From: UBA7446 sp024639165
Lineage (GTDB): Bacteria; Bacteroidota; Bacteroidia; Flavobacteriales; Flavobacteriaceae
Length of the DNA: 64,000 nt
Assembly: GCA_024639165.1 (NCBI GenBank)
Contig: JAHEIX010000019.1
Span: 124,001-188,000, forward strand
Direction of reading: 5' to 3'
Positions within the stretch are counted from its first letter, which is position 1. The number at the start of each line of letters is the position of its first letter. Below, piece after piece: positions 33,635 to 40,662 of this stretch. The translations under genes and the position numbers were made by a program. Below the pieces are notes generated by a model. That model saw only the letters and a list, made by a program, of their open reading frames with translations, was not told the DNA's origin and did not search any database.

Positions 33635-35177
33635 TTTTTTTATTGATTTTATAGTTTTGATATAAATTTACAACACTAACAAAATTATTAAAACTAATTC
33701 CTCTTATAATCTCTTCAGTGTTATTATCAATTGAATCAAGGTTTTCAATTACAATACCTAATTTATCATTTACCTCTTGCAAACTATTGATTGTTGTTTC
33801 TTTAATTTCTATTAAGTTCTCATTGATTTCATTTAGAGTTTTTAATGTAGTTTTTTCAAATCTTGTCATTCCGAATGTAGAATTTTCAAATTTATTTAAC
33901 AATCCTTCCAATTCTGCAATCTTATTCTCAAGGTGTAAATTTATAAGTGAGTCTCTAAAGTTTAATAATTTTAAGAAAACATTGAAAAATTCAATTGACA
34001 AATCATAAATAGTATTTACGATAGGGTTTTCTTTTATAACTATTGACTCTCTACCTATTAAATCCTCTTCACTCTTAAATCCTATCATAAATTGTTTTTT
34101 TTCTTTCAATTTTTTCAATTTAGAATTATAATTAGTTTGAATAAATTCTTTAATTTTTTCATCAATATTAATAATTCTACTTAGTTGATCATTTAGACCA
34201 ATTTTATTTAATACATCAATAAATTTCTCATTTTTATAGATTATCCTTTTGGGAATTAAATCATTAATTGACATACTATCACTGCTGAACAATTTCTCAA
34301 TTGGTTTATAAATCATTCTAAATGAATTGAATTCATCTTCAAAGAATAATAGATCTAATTTTTTAATTTCAGTCTTTCTTAATTCCAATTCTTCAAATCT
34401 TGCTAATAGATGAGAATTAGTGTCTTTAGTCTTTTTTGGGACACTAAATTCATAAATTGATTTTTTTGTTATTAAAACTGACTCTCTAGTTCCAAACGTT
34501 GTTGTTGGATTATTTCTCAAACTATACCACTTCCCGTTAAAAGTTTTTCCTGTATTATTATCATTATGGTTTTCAATCATTTCATTTAAATCGGTATCAT
34601 CCCAATAACAAAAATTTTCTATACTACCAGAAACTCTTACAAAAGTTGATGTGAAATAAATTACATAACCTTCTTTTTCAATTGCATCATTGATAATAAT
34701 TTTAAATTTATTTTCAAGTGAACCTTTTTTACCTTTTTTACCAGAAGAAAAAAATGAAGAAGGTTTACTTGGTACTTCCTCTAATTCACAGATTTTTAGT
34801 AATGTGTTTTTTTTAATTGCATTACCATCAACACTCCCCATTCCCTTAGATCCATCAATTTCAGTTAATACAGATTCTTGTAAAATAGAATTAAGGTTTT
34901 TTCTTTTATTTAAAATTTTATTTTGGGTTTTCAACCAGTTTAAAAACCAATGTTTTTCATAAGTCTCATCTGAATAACTTTCTTGAATTTGAATTTTATT
35001 ATTGGTTTCCTCTATTTTAAAATTCTTTTTATCAGTTAACCCTTTGATTATTATTTCACACTCATCCAATGGAACTCCTAACTCTTTTGATTTTCTATAA
35101 ATAACTTCTCTTTCTTTATCAGAAATTACTCCATCTGACAAACATAGATTTATAAAAGTTGTTAAATCTTGATTCAT
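33624..35177 (-). CDS. Uncharacterised protein with TerB-like N-terminus and coiled-coil C-terminus
   Basis: 517 residues, no recognisable enzyme motif. Residues 1-50 (LCLSDGVISDKEREVIYRKSKELG) look like half of a TerB/tellurite-resistance-type helical domain, often fused to other domains in stress and defence proteins. Residues 140-260 appear mostly beta (YVIYFTSTFVRVSGS, FCYWDDTDLNEMI, ESVLITKKSIYEF) after a Gly/Lys-rich linker near 145-153 and may be a PH-like fold. From about 400 to 490 it is strongly coiled-coil with N/I/E heptads (LNEINENLIEIKET). Cytoplasmic, no signal peptide. Strongly AT-biased codons differ from the neighbours, consistent with horizontal transfer. Confidence 0.7.
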   Translation of the reverse strand: MNQDLTTFINLCLSDGVISDKEREVIYRKSKELGVPLDECEIIIKGLTDKKNFKIEETNNKIQIQESYSDETYEKHWFLNWLKTQNKILNKRKNLNSILQESVLTEIDGSKGMGSVDGNAIKKNTLLKICELEEVPSKPSSFFSSGKKGKKGSLENKFKIIINDAIEKEGYVIYFTSTFVRVSGSIENFCYWDDTDLNEMIENHNDNNTGKTFNGKWYSLRNNPTTTFGTRESVLITKKSIYEFSVPKKTKDTNSHLLARFEELELRKTEIKKLDLLFFEDEFNSFRMIYKPIEKLFSSDSMSINDLIPKRIIYKNEKFIDVLNKIGLNDQLSRIINIDEKIKEFIQTNYNSKLKKLKEKKQFMIGFKSEEDLIGRESIVIKENPIVNTIYDLSIEFFNVFLKLLNFRDSLINLHLENKIAELEGLLNKFENSTFGMTRFEKTTLKTLNEINENLIEIKETTINSLQEVNDKLGIVIENLDSIDNNTEEIIRGISFNNFVSVVNLYQNYKINKKIND

Positions 35178-35248
35178 ATTGTACTATTTAAGTTTTAGGT
35201 TATATCGATTTAATTTTTTTTATTTCTATATTTATAAACAGAAAGTTT

Positions 35249-35395
35249 AAATTCCTAAAACACATCTGTATTAATAAATATATGAAATACTGGAAATTAA
35301 TACACACATAAAACACATATCAAAACTACAAGACTAACAGAAGATTAAATTCCTAAAACAGAACTGAGTTATTAATATATGAAATACTGGGAATT
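35249..35395 (+). repeat. Imperfect tandem duplication, unit spacing 97 bases
   Basis: Copy 1 (35249-35300) and copy 2 (35346-35395) share AAATTCCTAAAAC, then a divergent CTG/GAG core and TTA-ATATATGAAATACTGG. Copy 2 contains the start of the 65-residue membrane protein gene; copy 1 contains the same start codon region followed by an early stop. Some 45 unrelated bases lie between the copies. Confidence 0.65.
35282..35311 (+). pseudogene. Truncated duplicate of the start of the 65-residue membrane protein gene
   Basis: ATG at 35282 reads MKYWKLIHT then stop, paralleling MKYWELLGL of the intact gene at 35379. It is the coding part of the upstream duplicated copy, so probably a remnant; a decoy start or a leader-type peptide is an untested alternative. 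Confidence 0.4.
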
Positions 35396-35576
35396 ATTAG
35401 GACTTGGGAGTGAACCAAAAGGGACTGGAAAGATCATGTCCTTTTGTATGTTTATAGTAATTATAAACGGTTACTTTCTTGAAGGTTTGATTGAACACGT
35501 GATAATGGATATAATAACTTACACCTGTGTTATCGTATTTTTTGTACTTCTAATGTACAATTTATTTAAAAAATAG
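35379..35576 (+). CDS. Small two-helix membrane protein
   Basis: 65 residues starting MKYWELLGLGSEPKGTG, with two hydrophobic stretches at about 20-37 and 43-62 and a short basic end (FKK). No family recognised. Its upstream region and first codons are duplicated 97 bases earlier. It lies at the glmS end of the island, transcribed toward glmS. Small membrane proteins beside a cytoplasmic partner are common in defence and toxin-antitoxin loci, but nothing here proves such a role. Confidence 0.55.
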   Translation: MKYWELLGLGSEPKGTGKIMSFCMFIVIINGYFLEGLIEHVIMDIITYTCVIVFFVLLMYNLFKK

Positions 35577-35595
35577 AAGGTTCAGAAATCGTCTT

Positions 35596-35618
35596 AACTA
35601 CTTGATAATCAAGTAGTT
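35596..35618. repeat. Perfect 10-bp inverted repeat at the island edge
   Basis: AACTACTTGA (35596-35605), loop TAA, TCAAGTAGTT (35609-35618). It touches the right glmS-end repeat and lies two bases from the glmS stop codon. No T-run follows on either strand, so it is a poor intrinsic terminator; it could be a recombinase-binding site or a bidirectional stem protecting the mRNA ends. Confidence 0.6.
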
Positions 35619-35638
35619 AGCTACTCAACAGTAACCGA
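35614..35638. repeat. Right copy of the glmS 3'-end repeat (putative attachment site)
   Basis: TAGTTAG-CTACTCAACAGTAACCGA; partner of 33280-33303. It includes the functional glmS stop codon and last five codons (SVTVE). Same orientation as the left copy, as expected for direct repeats made by site-specific integration. Confidence 0.7.
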
Positions 35639-37465
35639 CTTTGCCAAGTTTCGGGGTTGATCAACGTCACAACCGCGCATAATGGCAATATGATATGAAA
35701 GCAACTGCAATGGAATGGAAGCAAGTATGGGCACTAGAGCCTCTGTAACTTCTGGGATTTCAACAACATGGTCTGAAAGCAACTTAACACTTTCATCGCC
35801 TTTGGTAACAATTGAAATGATGTTGGCGTTACGCGATTTTATCTCTTGCACATTACTTACAATCTTTTCATAATGCCCCTTGTTGGTCGCGATAACCACC
35901 ACGGGCATATTTTCGTCGATTAGAGCAATTGGTCCATGCTTCATTTCAGCGGCGGGATAACCTTCAGCGTGGATATAAGAAATCTCTTTAAGCTTTAACG
36001 CGCCCTCAAGCGCAGCGGGAAAATTATACCCCCTACCCAAATACAAAAAATTAGATGCATCCTTGTATTCACGGGCAATTTTTTCAATTTGTTTGTCGTA
36101 GGCCAACACGTCCTCTATCAATTTTGGCAGTGCAGCTAATTGTTTGGCAACACGTTTAAAATCTGCTTTTCCAACCGTACCCTTAAGTTGTCCCAAACGC
36201 AGCCCCATCATGATAATCACCGTGAGCTGAGTAGTAAAGGCCTTGGTAGAGGCCACGCCTATTTCAGGACCCGCGTGTGTGTAAGCACCCGCATCTGAAG
36301 CTCTGGCAATAGAAGAACCGACCACATTACAAATACCAAACACAAAAGCACCATTTTCTTTGGCAAGCTTTATGGCAGCAAGCGTATCGGCCGTTTCGCC
36401 AGATTGTGAAATGGCAATGACAATGTCTCTTTTATTGATAACGGGATTGCGATAGCGAAATTCAGAAGCATACTCCACCTCAACGGGGATACGTGCGGCA
36501 TCTTCAAATAAATATTCTGCCACCAGACCAGCATGCCATGAAGTTCCACATGCCACAATGGTAATACGGGTTGCGTTTTCAAATATCTCCCTGTTTTGTT
36601 CAATACCAGAAATATTGATTTGCTGCTCGTCTACCAGCAATCGCCCCCTAAAAGTATCGGTTATGGCACGGGGTTGCTCGTGTATTTCTTTCAACATAAA
36701 ATAATCATAGCCTTCCTTTTCGATAGTTTCTAAGGACAACTTTATGTCTTGAATAGTAGGGGTAATCAACTTATCACTTGTGATGGAATACATTTTAAAC
36801 CCTTTTCTTCTAGAGATGACTGCCATTTCGTTATCGTCTAAGTATATGGTGCGCTTGGTATACTCAATAAAAGGAGAGGCATCGGAGGCAATAAAATATT
36901 CATCCTTACCTATTCCGATAGCCAATGGACTACCCAGCTTAGCAACCACTATTTCGTCTGAACGGTCAACGTCAACAACTGCAATGGCATAGGCTCCCAC
37001 CACTTGAGAAAGGGCAATCTGAACGGCCTTACCAATCTTAACCTTTTGGTTGATTTTGATAAACTCAATAAGATTTACAAGTACTTCCGTGTCGGTATCT
37101 GACTTAAAATGAAAACCATTATCTGACAGCATTTTCTTAAGCGATGCATAGTTTTCAATAATGCCATTGTGAACAATGGCTATTTTACCAGAATTAGAAA
37201 GATGTGGATGTGAATTTAAATCAGAAGGAATGCCATGCGTGGCCCAACGGGTATGCCCCATTCCTAAGGATTTGCCCTTGGTGGAATGCGTAGCAGCAAG
37301 CTGCTCCAAATCTAAAACCTTACCCTTGGTCTTCACAACAACGTTGGAGTCGTTAAAAAGTGCAACACCAGCACTGTCATATCCTCTGTATTCGAGACGC
37401 TTTAAGCCTTTAACAATAATAGGGTATGCATCCCGATGACCAATATATCCAACAATTCCACACAT
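35621..37465 (-). CDS. glmS: Glutamine--fructose-6-phosphate aminotransferase (isomerising)
   Basis: First enzyme of amino-sugar synthesis, making glucosamine-6-phosphate. 614 residues: N-terminal Ntn amidotransferase domain beginning MCGIVGYIG (Cys2 nucleophile after Met removal), HTRWATHG and HNGIIEN; two SIS sugar-isomerase domains (ACGTSWHAG, SQSGETADTLAA); C-terminal signature DVDQPRNLAKSVTVE. The last codons serve as the attachment site of the adjacent island. No glmS ribozyme is seen in the short upstream region. Confidence 0.97.
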   Translation of the reverse strand: MCGIVGYIGHRDAYPIIVKGLKRLEYRGYDSAGVALFNDSNVVVKTKGKVLDLEQLAATHSTKGKSLGMGHTRWATHGIPSDLNSHPHLSNSGKIAIVHNGIIENYASLKKMLSDNGFHFKSDTDTEVLVNLIEFIKINQKVKIGKAVQIALSQVVGAYAIAVVDVDRSDEIVVAKLGSPLAIGIGKDEYFIASDASPFIEYTKRTIYLDDNEMAVISRRKGFKMYSITSDKLITPTIQDIKLSLETIEKEGYDYFMLKEIHEQPRAITDTFRGRLLVDEQQINISGIEQNREIFENATRITIVACGTSWHAGLVAEYLFEDAARIPVEVEYASEFRYRNPVINKRDIVIAISQSGETADTLAAIKLAKENGAFVFGICNVVGSSIARASDAGAYTHAGPEIGVASTKAFTTQLTVIIMMGLRLGQLKGTVGKADFKRVAKQLAALPKLIEDVLAYDKQIEKIAREYKDASNFLYLGRGYNFPAALEGALKLKEISYIHAEGYPAAEMKHGPIALIDENMPVVVIATNKGHYEKIVSNVQEIKSRNANIISIVTKGDESVKLLSDHVVEIPEVTEALVPILASIPLQLLSYHIAIMRGCDVDQPRNLAKSVTVE

Positions 37466-37498
37466 AGACTTCTTGCTTTATTCATAAATAATGAACTG

Positions 37499-37506
37499 CA
37501 AAGATA
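37499..37506 (-). promoter_or_regulatory. Predicted glmS -7 element
   Basis: Minus-strand TATCTTTG (TAnnTTTG), 33 bases upstream of the glmS ATG, giving a 5' UTR of about 27 bases. Confidence 0.45.
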
Positions 37507-37586
37507 TTAAATAGTAAAAGACAGTAGTCAGTGCCCTGAAATAAAACTACGATTGGCAGCTTGTAAAAATCAAGCTTGCGAAAACA

Positions 37587-37617
37587 AAAAATCCCGATGC
37601 AATGCATCGGGATTTTG
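37587..37617 (-). terminator. Intrinsic terminator of tRNA-Val
   Basis: Stem 37588-37600 (AAAATCCCGATGC) with 37604-37616, loop AAT at 37601-37603. On the minus strand the hairpin is followed by a T-rich run (TTTTTGTTTT), so it ends the tRNA transcript before glmS. Confidence 0.85.
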
Positions 37618-37624
37618 TTTGATG

Positions 37625-37699
37625 TGGGCGCTGAGGGATTCGAACCCCCGACCCCCTCGGTGTAAACGAGGTGCTCTGAACCAACTGAGCTAAGCGCCC
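37625..37699 (-). tRNA. tRNA-Val (anticodon TAC)
   Basis: On the minus strand: acceptor GGGCGCT pairs with AGCGCCC, D-arm GCTC...GAGC, anticodon stem CCTCG/CGAGG around loop TTTACAC (anticodon TAC), T-loop TTCGAAT, discriminator A. 75 bases; CCA is not encoded. Stand-alone gene with its own terminator. Confidence 0.97.
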
Positions 37700-37755
37700 G
37701 GGGGGTGCAAATATATAAAATAAGAGGCGTACCAAACCATGTTCATTTTATTTTT

Positions 37756-38961
37756 TTAGGGTAATATTTCAGAAACCACAAATAGGCTGCCCCCTATAAA
37801 AACAACATCATCGGATTTTGCCCTGTTTAAAGCCGTATCATAGGCGTGTTTTACGCTTTCATAAGAAGTAAATGTGTAGTTATACTTGCTAAAATACTTC
37901 GACAGACTGGATACATCTAAGGCCCTAGGAACTGCTGCTGCGCACAAATAATACGTGGCATCATTGGGTAAAAGCGCCATTATGTGTTCTACATCCTTGT
38001 CGTTTACCATACCAAAAACAACATGAAGGGTATCGTATTCGAGAGATCTTAGTTGCTTTAAAACAACTTCTAACCCCGCTATATTATGGGCAACATCTGC
38101 AATTACAGTAGGCTTATTTCCCAAAACTTCCCATCGTCCACGAATGCCCGTATGCTTGCGAACACGCAGTAAACCATTGCGGATATGATTGTCTGTAACA
38201 GTGAAAGAAGTGCATTTTTTCAGCGTAGAAACTACTCCATTGATGTTTTTTTGCTGATAATCTCCTAGTAAATCAGTCGTATAAGCATATTGATCTGCTA
38301 CGCATAGTCCTGCATCCTGTTGTTTGGCAATAGAGTCAAAAACAGCAAAGGTTTCATCATCCTTCTCACCCAGAACCACGGGAGTATTAGGCTTTATGAT
38401 ACCGCCCTTTTCTTTGGCTATGGCAGCTCTGGTATCGCCTAAGAAATATTGGTGGTCCAAGGCTATATTGGTAATAAGACAAACTTCTGGGGTAATGATG
38501 TTGGTAGCGTCTAAACGACCACCTAAACCAACCTCAATAACGGCTATATCTACCTCTTGGGAGGCAAAATAATCAAAGGCGAGTCCGACGGTCATTTCAA
38601 AAAAAGAAAAAGCCTCTTGTTCAAAGAAATTTCGGTTGGAAACAACAAAATCAAGCACATAAGCTTTATCAATTGGCAAACCATTTATGCGGATACGTTC
38701 TCTGAAGTCCTTTAAGTGTGGTGAGGTATATAGCCCCACGTTATAACCTGCTTCTTGTAAAATGGAAGCAAGCATATGTGACGAAGAACCTTTGCCATTA
38801 GTTCCAGCAACATGTATGCTTTTAAATTTATGGTGGGGGTTGTCGAGATGCCTCGCAAGCTTAGAAATGCCGTCTAAGCTGGGGTTAAGGGCAGCTTTTC
38901 CCGTCCGCTGATACATGGGCAGTTGTGCAAATAACCATTGTATAGCGGACGCATAAACCAC
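37756..38961 (-). CDS. folC: Bifunctional folylpolyglutamate synthase/dihydrofolate synthase
   Basis: Mur-ligase-family ATP enzyme of 401 residues that adds glutamate to (dihydro)pteroate or folate. P-loop VAGTNGKGSSSHML at about residues 51-64, YTSPHLKDFRERI, IEVGLGGRLDATN, TNIALDHQYFLGDT and DVAHNIAGL. Its start overlaps the nhaD stop codon by one base, so the two are likely cotranscribed. Confidence 0.95.
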   Translation of the reverse strand: MVYASAIQWLFAQLPMYQRTGKAALNPSLDGISKLARHLDNPHHKFKSIHVAGTNGKGSSSHMLASILQEAGYNVGLYTSPHLKDFRERIRINGLPIDKAYVLDFVVSNRNFFEQEAFSFFEMTVGLAFDYFASQEVDIAVIEVGLGGRLDATNIITPEVCLITNIALDHQYFLGDTRAAIAKEKGGIIKPNTPVVLGEKDDETFAVFDSIAKQQDAGLCVADQYAYTTDLLGDYQQKNINGVVSTLKKCTSFTVTDNHIRNGLLRVRKHTGIRGRWEVLGNKPTVIADVAHNIAGLEVVLKQLRSLEYDTLHVVFGMVNDKDVEHIMALLPNDATYYLCAAAVPRALDVSSLSKYFSKYNYTFTSYESVKHAYDTALNRAKSDDVVFIGGSLFVVSEILP

Positions 38962-40289
38962 TAAATTAAAATAAAGTCACGCATCAACATAAAGGTTAAA
39001 TACCCCGTTAAAAAGCCTACAAATGCTAATATGGAAATCTTTTTAAAGTACCAGAAAAAATTAATTTTTTCCATACCCATAGCAACAACACCAGCTGCAG
39101 ATCCAAACACCAACATACTTCCACCAGTTCCAGCAGCAAAAGCAATGGCATGCCATATTGGATCATCTGGGCCTTGGGAAAACATCCCCATACTGGCAGC
39201 TACAAGTGGCACATTGTCTATTACGGCAGATATTGCGCCAAAAAGCGAAACGACAATATCCATATTCGGAATGGCTTGCGTGAGTTCGCCAGCAAAATTG
39301 AACAGAAGACCTAAAGATTCTAAGGCGCCCACGGCCATCAGTATTCCTAGAAAAAATAAGATGCTCGGCAGTTCAATTTTTGTCAAAGCTGCATGAACAG
39401 GACTATGTATGGCGTGATCATCAGCCGTTTTGTCAATGTTTGAAATTGAAAATTTAGCACTACTGTACAACTCGGCAAAAGCTGCAACTACCGCCAACGA
39501 TAACATCATGCCTACATAAGGGGGAAGGTGGGTAATTTGCTTAAAAAATGGGACAAACAAAATAGATCCCAAACCTAAGTAAAGCATTCTTGAGCCATAA
39601 GGTGATTTTTTTACCTCGCCCGTGTCCTTGCTTTCAATACTGCCTTGAAAAACCTTATATCTACTGGCAATTAGCGTTGGTACTACCATACATACCACAG
39701 AGGGAATAAATAGGTATTTAATCAGTTCTGGTGTACTCACTTTTTTGCCAATCCAAAGCATGGTTGTGGTAACGTCACCAATGGGGGACCAAGCCCCACC
39801 CGCATTTGCAGCAACAATGATAAGCCCGGCAAACCACAATCGTGTGTTGCGGTCTTGAATCACTTTTTGCAATATGGTTATTAGAACGATTGTTGCAGTA
39901 AGGTTGTCGATTATGGCAGATAGAATAAACGCCAATATGGAAAATATCCAGAGTAGTTTCACTTTTACATTTGTCCGGATAAAGCCCTTTATGGTGGCAA
40001 AGCCGTCAAAGTAGTCAATGATTTCGACTATGGTCATGGCACCGAGTAAGAAAACCAAGATTTCAGCTGTCTTTCCAAGATGATGCAGTAATATTTCTTC
40101 AATGTGTGTTTCGTGTAAACTCCTTGAGATGGTGTCTATATCAAAGACAGGCATGTGAGTCAAAGAAATGATTGCCCATAAAATAGCCATCATGGTAAGT
40201 GCAGGTATCAGTTTGTCAATCTTTAAATTATGTTCTAGGGTAATGGCTAAATAGCCCAGAAAAAACACAAGTAATATTAGGGTTTCCAT
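38961..40289 (-). CDS. nhaD: Na+/H+ antiporter NhaD
   Basis: 442-residue integral membrane antiporter of the ion transporter superfamily with about 12 hydrophobic segments. NhaD features: HHLGKTAEILVFLLGAMTIVEIID, IIDNLTATIVLITIL, IIVAANAGGAWSPIGDVTTTMLWI, and a second repeat AVIDNVPLVAASMGM with GTGGSMLVFGSAAGVVAMG. Exports Na+ or Li+ in halotolerant bacteria, in line with a marine habitat. A minus-strand -7 element lies at 40318-40325. Confidence 0.93.
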   Translation of the reverse strand: METLILLVFFLGYLAITLEHNLKIDKLIPALTMMAILWAIISLTHMPVFDIDTISRSLHETHIEEILLHHLGKTAEILVFLLGAMTIVEIIDYFDGFATIKGFIRTNVKVKLLWIFSILAFILSAIIDNLTATIVLITILQKVIQDRNTRLWFAGLIIVAANAGGAWSPIGDVTTTMLWIGKKVSTPELIKYLFIPSVVCMVVPTLIASRYKVFQGSIESKDTGEVKKSPYGSRMLYLGLGSILFVPFFKQITHLPPYVGMMLSLAVVAAFAELYSSAKFSISNIDKTADDHAIHSPVHAALTKIELPSILFFLGILMAVGALESLGLLFNFAGELTQAIPNMDIVVSLFGAISAVIDNVPLVAASMGMFSQGPDDPIWHAIAFAAGTGGSMLVFGSAAGVVAMGMEKINFFWYFKKISILAFVGFLTGYLTFMLMRDFILI

Positions 40290-40317
40290 AAAGGTTTGTT
40301 TGGTATTAAGTCAAAAA

Positions 40318-40325
40318 CAAATATA
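40318..40325 (-). promoter_or_regulatory. Predicted nhaD -7 element
   Basis: Minus-strand TATATTTG (TAnnTTTG), 28 bases upstream of the nhaD ATG; -33 element unclear. Confidence 0.4.
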
Positions 40326-40640
40326 GCAATGTAAATGGCCAAAAAAAAACAATTAAAAGCGCAATTTATATTAGCTGAAATGAACAAATATTACAAAAAA
40401 TGATGATTTTATATATTTGTACCTCCATAATAATGGGGTGTATATACTAAAATAATTAGTTATTGTAAATATAACCCTATAAAAATAGGGGGTAGTTTCA
40501 AACTGTATTTTATATTCCATTAATACTAATTTTACGCTGTCTATTTTTGCGATTTCACAATTTTTAAGTTAAATTTTGTGAAAGTAGTATTGGGCTGTCA
40601 TTAGACCACCATGTCTTTTACAAAAACTATACGTAGCCGT

Positions 40641-40648
40641 TATATTTG
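40641..40648 (+). promoter_or_regulatory. Predicted gltB -7 element
   Basis: TATATTTG (TAnnTTTG), 14 bases before the gltB ATG at 40663. A TTTA around 40616-40619 is the only -33 candidate. Confidence 0.5.
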
Positions 40649-40662
40649 AGAAAAATTGATTT

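Larger units (their letters stand above)
33286..35620. mobile_element. Small AT-rich island inserted at the glmS 3' end
   Basis: About 2.3 kb between the two glmS-end repeats. It is visibly more AT-rich than the flanks, with long runs of A and T, uses AT-ending codons and has none of the metabolic genes typical of the rest of the window. Contents: a 97-residue HTH protein, a 517-residue TerB-like protein on the opposite strand, a partial tandem duplication and a 65-residue membrane protein. No full integrase or transposase is present, so it is either a remnant or depends on another element's recombinase. Confidence 0.6.
40290..40662. other. 373-base AT-rich divergent intergenic region nhaD/gltB
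   Basis: No gene seen. It holds the nhaD -7 element, a second plus-strand TATATTTG at 40412-40419 about 250 bases before gltB, a small hairpin (CCCTAT/ATAGGG, 40475-40480 with 40485-40490) and the gltB -7 element. The distal -7 may give gltB a long 5' UTR or drive a small RNA; evidence is only the motif. Confidence 0.5.

Noticed and set aside
37466..37586. Possible glmS ribozyme upstream of glmS
   Set aside because: The predicted 5' UTR is about 27 bases and no ribozyme core is recognisable.
40475..40490. Hairpin CCCTAT/ATAGGG ahead of gltB as a terminator or riboswitch
   Set aside because: Only 6 bp, no T-run and no conserved aptamer motif; listed only as part of the intergenic region.
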